Assembly: GCF_024199845.1 (NCBI RefSeq)
Contig: NZ_JANADO010000001.1
Span: 4,650,001 to 4,714,000 of the forward strand
Direction of reading: 5' to 3'
Length of the DNA: 64,000 nucleotides
DNA from: Bradyrhizobium sp. CCGB12
GTDB lineage: Bacteria; Pseudomonadota; Alphaproteobacteria; Rhizobiales; Xanthobacteraceae
The notes under the pieces are model-generated. The model ran no database searches and was not told the origin of the DNA. It saw only the letters and a program-made list of their open reading frames with translations. This document shows positions 17,618 through 26,962 of the stretch, piece by piece. The position numbers and the translations under genes are program-made. Position 1 is the first letter of the stretch. Each line of letters opens with the position of its first letter.

Positions 17618-18547
17618 ATGAGCACGCTTCTTCTCTCCCACAAGGCCTGCCTCGACCACGTCACGCCGCCGGGACATCCTGAAAGGCCGGATCGCCTGCG
17701 CGCGGTGGAGGAAGCGTTGTCGCACGAGCGTTTCCAGTTTCTGGTGCGCGACCAGGCGCCGGAGGGCGATCTCGATCTCGTCACGCTGTGCCACAACGAG
17801 CATTACGTCACCGAGCTGCGCCACATCGCGCCGACCAGCGGCCAGGTCTATATCGACGGCGACACCTCGATGTCGCCGGGCACCTGGGAAGCGGTGATGC
17901 GCGGCGTCGGCGGCGCCGTCGCGGCGACCGAAGCGGTGATGGCGGGTGAGCATCGCAACGCCTTCGTCGCGGTGCGCCCGCCCGGGCATCACGCCGAGAT
18001 CGGCAAGCCGATGGGCTTCTGCTTCTTCGACAATGTCGCGATCGCCGCGCGCCACGCCCAGCGCAAATACGGCATCAAGCGCGCGGCCATCGTCGATTTT
18101 GACGTGCATCACGGCAACGGCACGCAGGACATCTTCTGGTCGGATCCGACCGTGATGTACTGTTCGACGCACCAGATGCCGCTGTTTCCGGGCACCGGCG
18201 CCAAGAGCGAGCGCGGCGACCACGACACCATCGTCAACGCGCCGCTCGCGTCCGAAGACGGCGGCCCTGAATTCCGCAGCGCGTTCGAGAATCTGATCCT
18301 GCCGCAGCTCGAAAAATTCAGCCCCGAGCTGCTCATCATCTCCGCCGGCTTCGATGCGCATTACCGCGATCCGCTGGCCTCGCTGAATTTGCGCGCGGAA
18401 GACTATGCCTGGGTGACGCGCAAGCTGATGGACCTCGCCGAGAAGAGCGCTGGAGGCCGCGTTGTTTCGGTGCTCGAGGGCGGCTATGACCTGCAGGGAT
18501 TGAAAGAATCTGTTACGGCGCATGTCGGCGCCCTGATGGGCGCCTGA
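17618..18547 (+). CDS. Histone deacetylase family protein (class II type)
   Basis: 309-residue zinc-dependent amidohydrolase of the HDAC/acetylpolyamine amidohydrolase superfamily. Visible motifs: RPPGHHAE (catalytic histidines), [27 protein letters not shown] (zinc Asp/His) and [13 protein letters not shown] (zinc Asp). The ATG at 17618 starts the conserved [21 protein letters not shown]; a longer reading from 17519 is not conserved in character. It opens the HDAC-xseB-dxs-tlyA arrangement. The physiological substrate is not known; polyamine or protein lysine deacetylation is likely. Confidence 0.93.
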   Translation: MSTLLLSHKACLDHVTPPGHPERPDRLRAVEEALSHERFQFLVRDQAPEGDLDLVTLCHNEHYVTELRHIAPTSGQVYIDGDTSMSPGTWEAVMRGVGGAVAATEAVMAGEHRNAFVAVRPPGHHAEIGKPMGFCFFDNVAIAARHAQRKYGIKRAAIVDFDVHHGNGTQDIFWSDPTVMYCSTHQMPLFPGTGAKSERGDHDTIVNAPLASEDGGPEFRSAFENLILPQLEKFSPELLIISAGFDAHYRDPLASLNLRAEDYAWVTRKLMDLAEKSAGGRVVSVLEGGYDLQGLKESVTAHVGALMGA

Positions 18548-18620
18548 CGCACCCGCCACATTAAGCCCGCAAAACCCGCCTTCATTGCGAGGCAAGCGAA
18601 ACGGGCAATCGGAAACGGAT

Positions 18621-18872
18621 ATGGCCGAAAACACCCAAATCGACGTCTCCAGGCTCACTTTCGAGCGCGCGATCGAGGAACTCGAAACGATCGTGAAGCG
18701 GCTCGAAGACGGCAAGGTGCCGCTCGAGGAATCCGTGACGATCTACGAGCGTGGTGAGGCGCTGAAGCGCCGCTGCGAGGACCTGCTGCGTCAGGCCGAG
18801 GCCCGTGTCGACAAGATCACCACCGATGCCAGCGGCCAAGCCACCGGCACCGCGCCGCTCGACGTTCAGTAA
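18621..18872 (+). CDS. xseB: Exodeoxyribonuclease VII small subunit
   Basis: 83 residues matching XseB: LTFERAIEELETIVKRLEDG, then PLEESVTIYERGEALKRRCE and a short acidic tail. XseB assembles with XseA into the single-strand exonuclease VII. GGAAACGG lies just before the ATG at 18621; a start at 18585 would add a non-conserved polar leader. It is 73 bases after the HDAC gene. Confidence 0.95.
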   Translation: MAENTQIDVSRLTFERAIEELETIVKRLEDGKVPLEESVTIYERGEALKRRCEDLLRQAEARVDKITTDASGQATGTAPLDVQ

Positions 18873-19477
18873 GCCAAGGGTTCCACACTCGTGTCTGACC
18901 GCGCTTGATCCCCGTCGTAGTGCACGGAGGTCACAGTCGGCTGCCTTTTCATTGATCGCACGGCACCGTCCCGTGCGACATGACGGTTCCATATCTCGGG
19001 AACACGATGGATCCCAGTTCTGGAAACGGGCCGTCGGAGGATAAAAAGTTCTGATTCCGACGAAAAAGCCCGCCAAACGGCCGGGCCGGCCAGGAACCCC
19101 TCGTCGCGGGGCGCAGTTAACCACTCTGGCCCACCGGTTGCACCTGCATACCCCCAATCGGCCCGGCGGGTTGGCTTTGGCCCAAGCTTTGGTGTAAAGC
19201 TGCGCGGAGTGTGGCTTTTTGTAAGCCTTGCGTGGGCACTGATTGCTGACGACAAGTGCTTCAAACTGCTGATGAAATTGGTTGGGACGGGCGACGCCGA
19301 TCTAAGTGACAGGGATCACAGAGACTGAACCGGAGCGCACTTAAGCTTACCTAAGCTTGAAGACGGGGCCTTGCCCCAAGCAGGTGGCTCCGGTTTGAGG
19401 ACTCGCGCTGCGCCGATATTGTGCAAACCCATCGCGGACCGGAATGACCTTCCGGCGCTGACAAATTGGAAATCGCT
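18873..19477. other. 605-bp non-coding stretch before dxs
   Basis: No ORF here looks coding. It holds a 7-bp stem-loop (CGCACGG/CCGTGCG, 18957-18977), a minus-strand intrinsic terminator (19063-19086), and an AAGCTT-ACCT-AAGCTT inverted repeat near 19342. Its length and structure suggest a long dxs leader and/or a small RNA on the minus strand. Confidence 0.5.
19063..19086 (-). terminator. Minus-strand intrinsic terminator in the xseB-dxs gap
   Basis: Read on the minus strand, a GC-rich hairpin (GCCCG + CC, GTTT loop, GGCGGGC, one bulge) is followed directly by five T. No minus-strand protein gene ends before it, so it may close a small non-coding RNA starting between about 19120 and 19460. 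Confidence 0.45.
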
Positions 19478-21406
19478 GTGAACGCATACAGTAAAACGCC
19501 GCTCCTCGACACCATCCGGACGCCAGAAGATCTGCGCAAGCTCAAGATCGAGCAGGTTCGCCAGGTCGCCGACGAGCTGCGGCAGGAGACCATCGATGCC
19601 GTCTCGGTGACCGGCGGTCACTTCGGCGCGGGCCTCGGCGTGGTCGAGCTCACCACCGCGATCCATTACGTCTTCGACACGCCGCGCGACCGGCTGATCT
19701 GGGACGTCGGCCACCAGGCCTATCCGCACAAGATCCTCACCGGCCGGCGCGACCGCATCCGCACGCTGCGCACCGGCGGCGGCCTGTCCGGCTTCACCAA
19801 GCGCAGCGAGAGCGATTACGATCCGTTCGGCGCGGCGCATTCCTCGACCTCGATTTCCGCCGGCCTCGGCATGGCGGTCGCGCGCGACCTCTCCGGCGGC
19901 AAGAACAACGTTATCGCCGTGATCGGTGACGGCGCGATGTCGGCGGGCATGGCCTACGAGGCCATGAACAACGCCGGTGCGATGAATTCGCGCCTGATCG
20001 TCATCCTCAACGACAACGACATGTCGATCGCACCTCCGGTCGGCGCCATGAGCGCCTATCTGTCGCGCCTCTATTCGGGCAAGACCTATCGCACGCTGCG
20101 CGATGCGGCCAAGCAGATCAACAAGCGCCTGCCCAAGATCATCGCCAACCGCGCCAACCGCGTCGAGGAATACTCCCGCGGCTTCATGATGGACGGCGGC
20201 ACGCTGTTCGAAGAGCTCGGCTTCTACTATGTCGGCCCGATCGACGGTCACAACCTCGACCATCTCCTGCCCGTGCTGAAGAACGTCCGCGATATGGAGA
20301 CCGGCCCGATCCTGGTCCACGTCGTGACGCAGAAGGGCAAGGGCTACGGCCCGGCGGAAGCGTCCGCCGACAAGTACCATGCCGTCGTCAAGTTCGACGT
20401 CGCGACCGGCACGCAGGCCAAGGCCAAGCCGAACGCGCCGGCCTACCAGAACGTGTTCGGCCAGAGCCTCGTCAAGGAAGCGCAGAAGGACGAGAAGATC
20501 GTCGCCATCACCGCGGCCATGCCGTCGGGTACCGGCGTCGACATCTTCAACAAGGCGTTCCCCGACCGCACCTTCGACGTCGGCATCGCCGAGCAGCACG
20601 CGGTGACGTTCGCTGCCGGTCTTGCCAGCGAAGGCTACAAGCCGTTCTGCGCGATCTACTCCACCTTCCTCCAGCGCGGCTACGACCAGATCGTGCATGA
20701 CGTCGCGATCCAGAACCTGCCCGTACGCTTCGCGATCGACCGTGCTGGCCTCGTGGGCGCCGATGGCGCCACCCATGCCGGCTCGTTCGACAACGCCTAT
20801 CTCGGCTGCCTGCCGAACATGGTGATCATGGCGGCGGCGGACGAAGCCGATCTCGTGCACATGGTCGCAACTCAGGTCGCGATCGACGACCGTCCGAGTT
20901 CGCTGCGTTATCCGCGCGGCGAAGGCCGCGGCATCGAGATGCCCGAGGTCGGCATTCCGCTCGAAATCGGCAAGGGCCGCATGATCCGAGAGGGCAGCAA
21001 GATCGCCCTGCTCTCCTTCGGCACGCGCCTCGCCGAATGCGAGAAGGCGGCCGACGAGCTCGCAGCCCATGGCCTCTCGACCACGATCGCCGATGCGCGC
21101 TTCATGAAGCCGCTCGACACCGAGCTGGTGCTCAAGCTCGCCCGCGACCACGAGATCCTGATCACGATCGAGGAAGGCGCGGTCGGCGGCTTTGGCTCGC
21201 ATGTCGCCCAGTACCTGACCGACCAGGGCGTGCTCGACACCGGCATGGTCAAGTTCCGCTCGATGGTGCTGCCCGACGTGTTCCAGGACCACGACACGCC
21301 GGCGGCGATGTACGGCCGCGCCGGTCTCGACGCCAAGGGCATCGTCGCCAAGGTGTTCGAAGCGCTCGGCAAGGACGTCAAGGCCGAGACGGTCAAGCTG
21401 GCTTGA
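19478..21406 (+). CDS. dxs: 1-deoxy-D-xylulose-5-phosphate synthase
   Basis: 642-residue thiamine-diphosphate enzyme that makes DXP from pyruvate and glyceraldehyde-3-phosphate, the first step of the MEP isoprenoid pathway. Motifs: [15 protein letters not shown], the ThDP-binding [18 protein letters not shown], and IDGHNLDHL; the transketolase-type pyrimidine domain contains [17 protein letters not shown] and the C-terminal domain [16 protein letters not shown] at 19478 is chosen because GGAA lies before it; an in-frame TTG at 19466 lacks a ribosome site. tlyA and an RNA methyltransferase follow downstream. Confidence 0.96.
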   Translation: MNAYSKTPLLDTIRTPEDLRKLKIEQVRQVADELRQETIDAVSVTGGHFGAGLGVVELTTAIHYVFDTPRDRLIWDVGHQAYPHKILTGRRDRIRTLRTGGGLSGFTKRSESDYDPFGAAHSSTSISAGLGMAVARDLSGGKNNVIAVIGDGAMSAGMAYEAMNNAGAMNSRLIVILNDNDMSIAPPVGAMSAYLSRLYSGKTYRTLRDAAKQINKRLPKIIANRANRVEEYSRGFMMDGGTLFEELGFYYVGPIDGHNLDHLLPVLKNVRDMETGPILVHVVTQKGKGYGPAEASADKYHAVVKFDVATGTQAKAKPNAPAYQNVFGQSLVKEAQKDEKIVAITAAMPSGTGVDIFNKAFPDRTFDVGIAEQHAVTFAAGLASEGYKPFCAIYSTFLQRGYDQIVHDVAIQNLPVRFAIDRAGLVGADGATHAGSFDNAYLGCLPNMVIMAAADEADLVHMVATQVAIDDRPSSLRYPRGEGRGIEMPEVGIPLEIGKGRMIREGSKIALLSFGTRLAECEKAADELAAHGLSTTIADARFMKPLDTELVLKLARDHEILITIEEGAVGGFGSHVAQYLTDQGVLDTGMVKFRSMVLPDVFQDHDTPAAMYGRAGLDAKGIVAKVFEALGKDVKAETVKLA

Positions 21407-21413
21407 GCTGGTT

Positions 21414-21540
21414 TCACCTCTCCCGCTTGCGGGAGAGGTCGGATCGCGAAGCGATGCGGGTGAGGGCTTTCGCCTCTTGGGGGCTCTCGCCTGTGGAGAC
21501 ACCCTCTCCCCAACCCTCCCCCGCAAGCGGGAGAGGGAGC
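21414..21540. repeat. Palindromic repeat, CCTCTCCCGC type
   Basis: CCTCTCCCGC-TT-GCGGGAGAGG (21418-21439) forms a perfect 10-bp stem right after dxs. An inverted partial copy CCGCAAGCGGGAGAGGG lies near 21520-21537. Non-coding; it may end the dxs transcript or be a dispersed repeat. Confidence 0.75.
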
Positions 21541-21590
21541 ACAGTTTTCGCCGCGGTTCGCAGCTCGCCTGATTTCTCCGACGGTCATCC

Positions 21591-22145
21591 ATGAAAATCT
21601 ATCTGGCAGGCCCCGACGTGTTCCTGCCGGATGCGGTCGAGATCGGCCGGCAGAAGGTTGCGATCTGCGCTTCGCACGGGCTCACCGGCCTCTATCCCCT
21701 CGACAACGCGATCGACCTCACCTTGCCTGATGCCTCGCGCCGGATTTTCTGTGGCAACGAGGCGATGATGGATGCGGCCGACGCCATCATCGCAAATCTC
21801 ACCCCGTTTCGCGGCGCAGGCGCCGATCCCGGCACCGTCTACGAGCTCGGCTACATGGCCGGGCGGCGCAAACTTTGCCTCGCCTATTCCAACGACGGCG
21901 CCGTCTATGCCGACCGCGTCGGCCGTTTCATGGACGTCGCCTCCGAGGACGGACGGCTGGTCGACGCACAGGGACTGACAATCGAGGATTTCGGCCTCGT
22001 CGACAACCTCATGATGATCCATGCGCTGGAGCTGCACGGCTGCCCGCTGGTGACGCCGGCGCAGATGCCGATCGACGTCTGGCACGATCTCGCCGCGTTC
22101 GAGGCTTGCGTCCGGATGGCGGCTGCGCGATTGATCGTTACATAA
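21591..22145 (+). CDS. Nucleoside 2-deoxyribosyltransferase family protein
   Basis: 184 residues of the nucleoside 2-deoxyribosyltransferase fold: MKIYLAGPDVFLPD at the N-terminus, IIANLTPFRGAGADPGT (with the aspartate of the catalytic loop) and VYELGYMAGRRK, whose glutamate is the likely nucleophile. Family members move deoxyribose between bases or hydrolyse nucleoside 5'-phosphates. It lies between dxs and tlyA on the same strand, after a repeat element. Acceptor specificity unknown. Confidence 0.9.
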   Translation: MKIYLAGPDVFLPDAVEIGRQKVAICASHGLTGLYPLDNAIDLTLPDASRRIFCGNEAMMDAADAIIANLTPFRGAGADPGTVYELGYMAGRRKLCLAYSNDGAVYADRVGRFMDVASEDGRLVDAQGLTIEDFGLVDNLMMIHALELHGCPLVTPAQMPIDVWHDLAAFEACVRMAAARLIVT

Positions 22146-22187
22146 GCACGTCAGTCGTGCCCAGTCAGTCGTGTCCATGAGAGCGTG

Positions 22188-22922
22188 ATGTCCCCTGCCC
22201 GCAAGCGCGCGGATGTATTGCTGGTCGAGCGCGGCCTGTTCGAGAGCCGGGCGCGGGCGCGCGCCGCGATCGAGGCCGGCCTCGTCACGGCTGACGACAA
22301 GCCGGTTTCAAAACCATCGGAGACGATCGCCGAGGATGCGGTGATCCAGGCCGAACCGGCGCATCCCTATGTCTCCCGCGGCGGCGTCAAGCTCGCGGGG
22401 GCGCTGGAGCACTACCCGATCGAGATCGAGGACCATGTCTGCCTCGACGTCGGCGCATCCACCGGCGGTTTCACTGAAGTGCTGCTGGCCAACGGCGCGA
22501 GCCTTGTATTCGCCATCGATGTCGGCACCAGCCAGCTGCATCCCTCGTTGCGCGGCCATCCCAAGATCGTGTCGATGGAGGAGACCGATATCCGGTCCTA
22601 CGAAGGCAAACGTCTGCCGGCGCGGCCCGACATCGTTGTCATCGACGTCAGCTTCATCTCGCTCAAGACGGTGCTGCCGGTGGCGCTGTCGCTGGCGGCG
22701 GCGCCCATGAGCCTGCTGGCACTGATCAAGCCGCAATTCGAGGCGGAGCGAAAGCACAACAAGAAGGGCATCATCCGCGACACCGCTGTGCACCGGGAAG
22801 TCTGCGACGACATCGCGGCGTTCGCCGCCTCGCTCGGCTGCACCGATATCGAGGTGTTTCCGTCATCGATCACGGGCGGCGACGGCAATGTCGAATTCTT
22901 CCTGGGCGCGCACCGTGGTTGA
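22188..22922 (+). CDS. tlyA: TlyA family rRNA (cytidine-2'-O)-methyltransferase
   Basis: 244 residues. An S4 RNA-binding domain ([20 protein letters not shown]) is followed by an FtsJ-like Rossmann methyltransferase with the SAM motif [23 protein letters not shown] and IKPQFEAE. TlyA proteins 2'-O-methylate 16S and 23S rRNA and can also act as haemolysin-like proteins. The ATG at 22188 directly follows a GTG at 22185 and either could start. The 3' end overlaps the next gene. The dxs-tlyA neighbourhood is common in alphaproteobacteria. Confidence 0.92.
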   Translation: MSPARKRADVLLVERGLFESRARARAAIEAGLVTADDKPVSKPSETIAEDAVIQAEPAHPYVSRGGVKLAGALEHYPIEIEDHVCLDVGASTGGFTEVLLANGASLVFAIDVGTSQLHPSLRGHPKIVSMEETDIRSYEGKRLPARPDIVVIDVSFISLKTVLPVALSLAAAPMSLLALIKPQFEAERKHNKKGIIRDTAVHREVCDDIAAFAASLGCTDIEVFPSSITGGDGNVEFFLGAHRG

Positions 22923-24162
22923 GCGCCTGACCATCGACCATGTCGGCCATCGCGGCGACGGTATCTCGCTCGCGGCGAGCGAAGCGATCTACGTGCCCTA
23001 TGCGCTTCGAGGCGAGACCGTCGAGGTCGACCAGGTCGCAGGCCACCATCCCGACCGCCGCAAGCTGCTCGCAGTCGACGTCGCAAGCCCCGAGCGCATC
23101 GCGCCATTCTGTCCGCATTTCGGTGTCTGTGGCGGCTGTGCGATCCAGCACTGGGCGGCTGAGCCGTATCAGGCCTGGAAGCGCGGCATCGTGGTCGAGA
23201 CGTTGGTGCAGGCCGGCGTCGATTGCGAGGTGGCACCGCTGGTCGATGCCCACGGCGCCGGCCGCAGGCGCATCACGCTGCACGGCCGCTTCGGCACGCA
23301 CGACATCCTCAAGGTCGGCTTTTCCGCGACGAGCTCGCACGACGTCATTCCGATTCATCGCTGCCCCATCCTCGATCCCGCACTCGAGGGGGCGCTCGAT
23401 GCCGCCTGGGCGCTCGCCGAACAGCTGACCACGAAAATGCCGGTGACGAAGCCGCTCGACATCCAGGTCACCGCGACCGCCAGCGGCCTCGATGTCGACG
23501 TGCGCGGCTCCGGCCCACTGCCGACGCCGCTGGTCACGGCGCTGTCGCGCGTCGCCGAGCAGCACCGCCTGGCACGATTGACGCGGCACGGCGAGCTGGT
23601 GCTGCAACGCTTGCCGCCGACGGTAAGGATGGGACGCGCGGAGGTGACGCTGCCGCCGGGCTCGTTCCTGCAGGCGACCGTCGCAGGCGAAGAGACGCTT
23701 GCGGCGCTCGTCGCCGAGCGCGTCGGCAAGGCCAAGGAGATCGCAGACCTCTTCTGCGGCGTTGGCCCGTTCGCGTTGAGGCTGGCCGAGAAGGCGCGCA
23801 TCGCCGCCTTTGACAGCGATGCCGGCGCCATCGCGGCGCTTGCGAAGGCGGCGCGCACACCGGGCCTGAAGCCGATCAAGGCCGAGCCGCGCGATCTGTT
23901 CCGCCGCCCGCTGGTGCCGCCGGAGCTGCGCGACTTCGACGCTGTCGTATTCGATCCTCCGCGCCAGGGCGCGCAGGCCCAGGCGTTGAAACTCGCCGCG
24001 AGCAAGGTGCCCGTCGTGGTGGCGGTGTCCTGCAACGTCGCGACCTTCGCCCGCGACGCACGCCTGCTGATCGACGGTGGCTACAAGATCGACAGCATCG
24101 TGCCGGTCGATCAGTTCCGGCACACGCCGCATGTGGAGCTGGTGGCGCGGTTCAGCCGGTAA
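22888..24162 (+). CDS. Class I SAM-dependent RNA methyltransferase (TrmA/RlmD family)
   Basis: Up to 424 residues. N-terminal TRAM domain ([18 protein letters not shown]), a four-cysteine iron-sulfur motif [10 protein letters not shown] preceded by a loop, a uracil-C5 methyltransferase domain with [16 protein letters not shown], and the catalytic cysteine in [13 protein letters not shown]. Such enzymes make 5-methyluridine in rRNA or tRNA. The ATG at 22888 overlaps tlyA by 35 bases; a GTG at 22915 would start right at the TRAM domain and overlap by 8, and is equally plausible. It is coupled to tlyA and so is probably also for rRNA. Confidence 0.9.
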   Translation: MSNSSWARTVVERLTIDHVGHRGDGISLAASEAIYVPYALRGETVEVDQVAGHHPDRRKLLAVDVASPERIAPFCPHFGVCGGCAIQHWAAEPYQAWKRGIVVETLVQAGVDCEVAPLVDAHGAGRRRITLHGRFGTHDILKVGFSATSSHDVIPIHRCPILDPALEGALDAAWALAEQLTTKMPVTKPLDIQVTATASGLDVDVRGSGPLPTPLVTALSRVAEQHRLARLTRHGELVLQRLPPTVRMGRAEVTLPPGSFLQATVAGEETLAALVAERVGKAKEIADLFCGVGPFALRLAEKARIAAFDSDAGAIAALAKAARTPGLKPIKAEPRDLFRRPLVPPELRDFDAVVFDPPRQGAQAQALKLAASKVPVVVAVSCNVATFARDARLLIDGGYKIDSIVPVDQFRHTPHVELVARFSR

Positions 24163-24176
24163 CGTCGTATCATGCT

Positions 24177-25028
24177 CTAAGCCGACGGCTCGAATTGCGG
24201 CTGCCATCGCAGCAAATAGGACTGCAACGAACGCACCGCGATTGCCAGCAGGATGCCGACGAACATCATGACGAAGATGGCGACCATCATCTCGCTGGCA
24301 TTGGCCCGCGCCTCGGCTTCGATGATGAGCTTGCCGAGCCCGCGCTCGGCGCCGATGAATTCACCGACGATGACGCCGATCAATGCAAAAGACACGGCCG
24401 GCAGCAGCGACGCGAACACCCAGGCCAGCGCGGACGGGATCACGACCGTGCGCAGCACAGTGAATTCGCTGGCGCCGAGAAGACGGGCGGCGGCGATCTG
24501 GTCGCGGTCGACTGCACGCGTTCCCTCAAAGGTGTTGAAGAACACCACGAAGAACACGACGAGCCAGGCCGTGGCGATCTTGGAGAGATCGCCGAGACCG
24601 AAGATCAGGATGACGAGCGGCACCAGCGCGATGCGCGGTATCGAGTTGAGCGCCACGATATAGGGTCCGAACACGCGGGCCAGGAAATCCGAACGACCGA
24701 GGATCAGGCCTGCCGCGATGCCGCTCGCCGAGCCAAACAGAAAGCCCCACCAGGTGTTCTTCAGCGTGACGAGCGTCGCCAGCCACAGATTATTGTCGTT
24801 GCCCTTGATGCAGGCGGCAAAGCCGGCAGCGTCAGAGAAGCAGCCAAGCCGCAGAAAACTCTGCCAGATCAGCGATGGCTTGGCGACGAAATAGGGATCG
24901 AGGATCTTTGGCACGTAGGCCTTCGGCAGCAACGCCTTGCTCCATTCGAAGCCCCACTGCCAGATGACGAGAACTGCGGCGAGAATGGCCAGTTGCCAGA
25001 ACAGGATGACGGGGCGGCTGTTGGACAT
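24177..25028 (-). CDS. ABC transporter permease (NitT/TauT type)
   Basis: 283-residue inner-membrane permease with about six helices and the permease EAA-like loop ARLLGASEFTVLRTVVIPSA, which contacts the ATPase. Last gene of a five-gene minus-strand operon; its ATG is two bases after the ATPase stop, while an in-frame TTG at 25034 would overlap it. An unusually long periplasmic loop (about 45-85, with CFSDAAGFAACIKGNDNN) lies between helices 1 and 2. It works with the ATPase and Tat-exported binding protein upstream, probably importing an organic acid. Confidence 0.92.
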   Translation of the reverse strand: MSNSRPVILFWQLAILAAVLVIWQWGFEWSKALLPKAYVPKILDPYFVAKPSLIWQSFLRLGCFSDAAGFAACIKGNDNNLWLATLVTLKNTWWGFLFGSASGIAAGLILGRSDFLARVFGPYIVALNSIPRIALVPLVILIFGLGDLSKIATAWLVVFFVVFFNTFEGTRAVDRDQIAAARLLGASEFTVLRTVVIPSALAWVFASLLPAVSFALIGVIVGEFIGAERGLGKLIIEAEARANASEMMVAIFVMMFVGILLAIAVRSLQSYLLRWQPQFEPSA

Positions 25029-25030
25029 GG

Positions 25031-25879
25031 TCAATCGGCCCTGGTGCGGCGGAATTCTTCGCCGAGCGAATGCCAGATGTGGGAATAGAGCCGGCCGAAC
25101 TCGGCGGTTTCGCGCACGCCCACGGGATCGCGCGGACGCGGGATGGCGACGTCGAAGTCTTCCTTGAGACGTCCGGGCCGCGCCGAGAGCAGGATGATGC
25201 GGCTCGCCAGCGTCAAGGCCTCGCCGAGATCGTGCGTCACGAACAGCACCGTCTGCCGCTCGCGTTCCCAGATCTCCAGCAGCGTCTTGTGCATCTCGAG
25301 CTTGGTATGGGTGTCGAGCGCGCCGAACGGCTCGTCCATCAGCAGGATTTCGGGCTCCAGGATCAGCGTGCGCATCAAGGCGACACGCTGGCGCATGCCG
25401 CCGGACAGCATGCGCGGAAAGCTCTGCGCAAAACCTGTGAGCCCGGCCTTCTCGATGGCCGCATCGACGCGCCCTGCGCGCGCGGCCTTCGGCAGCCGCG
25501 CGATCTCCAGCCCATAGCCGATGTTCTGCTCCACGGTCCGCCAGGGAAACAGCGTATCCCGCTGGAAGACATAGCCGACCCTGGGGTTGACCTTGCCGGT
25601 CTCGACCGTGTCCTCGTCGATCAGGATGCGTCCGCCCGAGCGCGGCAACAGCCCGGCGACCATGTTGAGGATGGTGCTCTTGCCGCAGCCGGATGGACCG
25701 AGCAGCGCGACGAATTCGCCCTGCTTGACCTCGAAGGACACGTCATCCACCGCCACGAACTCGCGGCCGGACGCGTTGAAGCGTTTGGCAAGACCCTGCA
25801 CGGCAATGCGGGTGCGCGCCGCCGCTGTTTGATCCTCGCCTCGCGCGAGCGCGAGGCCCTGGCCTGGCGCGGCGATCAT
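25031..25879 (-). CDS. ABC transporter ATP-binding protein (NitT/TauT type)
   Basis: 282-residue ATPase: Walker A GPSGCGKST, Q-loop VFQRDTLFPWRTVEQN, ABC signature LSGGMRQRVALMR, Walker B ILLMDEPFGALD and the H-loop VTHDLGEA. This is the layout of nitrate/sulfonate/taurine-type importers. The ATG overlaps the binding-protein stop (ATGA), showing tight coupling; an upstream in-frame start at 25969 would intrude into that gene. It energises the permease encoded next. Confidence 0.95.
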   Translation of the reverse strand: MIAAPGQGLALARGEDQTAAARTRIAVQGLAKRFNASGREFVAVDDVSFEVKQGEFVALLGPSGCGKSTILNMVAGLLPRSGGRILIDEDTVETGKVNPRVGYVFQRDTLFPWRTVEQNIGYGLEIARLPKAARAGRVDAAIEKAGLTGFAQSFPRMLSGGMRQRVALMRTLILEPEILLMDEPFGALDTHTKLEMHKTLLEIWERERQTVLFVTHDLGEALTLASRIILLSARPGRLKEDFDVAIPRPRDPVGVRETAEFGRLYSHIWHSLGEEFRRTRAD

Positions 25880-26922
25880 TTGTATTTTGCCCTGGCCGCC
25901 TGGAGGAAGCTCATGTCGACGACATCCTCGTATCTGGTCTCGGGAATGTCGGTTCCCTTGCGGTACCACGGCTTGGCGCCGCGTTCGAACGAGGGCTTGT
26001 CGATGACACCGTCATAGGCCCAGGTCGACTTGTCGAAGCCGAGCTCGGCACTGACGGCGTCGGGGTCGATGCCCGAGAAATATTTCGGCGTGACCAGCGC
26101 CTGCACCTCGGCGAGCGGCGTCGCCTTCACGAAGGCCATGGCGCGGTAGATCGCGTTGACATAGGCCTGCACCATCGCCTTGTCCTGCTCGACCGTGTCC
26201 TGGAGCGTATAGATCACGAGAACGGGCAGCGTCCCGCCGAAATCCTTCTCGAACACGCCGGGTTTTGACGTGTCGTAGATCGTCCTGCCAAAACCCTTCT
26301 TCTCGACCTCGACGATCCAGCTCGGCGGCGCCATGATGGCGTCGAACTGCTTGGTCTGGAGCGAGGGGAACATCGTGTTGGTCCCGCCGCCCGCGACCCA
26401 GTTCACCTTGCTGCCGAGCCCGCGCGCTTCGAACACGTAGGTGCCGAACACCCAGGTGCCCGAGCCGATGGCGGTCGCGGCGACGATCGGCTTGGCGCCG
26501 TCCGGACGCTTGTAGTCCGCGAGCTTCTCGACCGAATTGATGCCGCTCTCGTAGAGGTCCTGCCGGACCATGATGCTGGCATAGGAGCACACCATCTCGG
26601 TCGCGAGCAGGATCTTGCACGGCTTGCCGCGCGCGCCGAGCTGGAGCGGATGGCTGGCGTCGCCATGCGCGAACAGCGCTTGCCCCGCCGCCAGCGTCTG
26701 GCGACCGAATGTGCCGGCATTGCCGGTGACGAGCTTGGAATCGAGCCCTTCGTCCTTGAAGTAGCCCTTCAGCTCCGCGATCATGCCGATGGCATAGACC
26801 GGCGAGACCGGCCCGAACGCGAGCGAGACCTGCTTGGCCTCGGCGCGCAGCTGCCCCGGCAGCAGCGATGCGCCGGCCCATGCGGAGCCCGCGATCAGCG
26901 CCTGACGCCTGGTAATGCTCAT
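25876..26922 (-). CDS. ABC transporter substrate-binding protein, Tat-exported
   Basis: 348 residues of the SsuA/TauA/ThiY-like binding-protein family. The N-terminus MSITRRQALIAGSAW is a twin-arginine signal, so it is probably exported folded, and the mature protein starts near EAKQVSLAFGP. A strong GGGAGGAGG ribosome site precedes the ATG. It lies in one operon with an HMG-CoA-lyase-like enzyme and a CoA transferase, so the ligand is likely a carboxylic acid feeding that route, not nitrate or taurine. Ligand not determined from sequence. Confidence 0.92.
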   Translation of the reverse strand: MSITRRQALIAGSAWAGASLLPGQLRAEAKQVSLAFGPVSPVYAIGMIAELKGYFKDEGLDSKLVTGNAGTFGRQTLAAGQALFAHGDASHPLQLGARGKPCKILLATEMVCSYASIMVRQDLYESGINSVEKLADYKRPDGAKPIVAATAIGSGTWVFGTYVFEARGLGSKVNWVAGGGTNTMFPSLQTKQFDAIMAPPSWIVEVEKKGFGRTIYDTSKPGVFEKDFGGTLPVLVIYTLQDTVEQDKAMVQAYVNAIYRAMAFVKATPLAEVQALVTPKYFSGIDPDAVSAELGFDKSTWAYDGVIDKPSFERGAKPWYRKGTDIPETRYEDVVDMSFLQAARAKYK

Positions 26923-26962
26923 GTGCTCCTCCTCCCTTGGTTTGTTCGATTGCGCCGGTCAG

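Noticed and set aside
19316..21592. 758-codon open frame on the minus strand opposite dxs
   Set aside because: The composition (Arg/His/Asp/Gly-rich, no hydrophobic core) is that of an antisense shadow of dxs in GC-rich DNA, and dxs itself is clear.
22870..24207. Long minus-strand frame opposite the RNA methyltransferase gene
   Set aside because: Shadow frame; the plus strand has intact iron-sulfur and SAM motifs.
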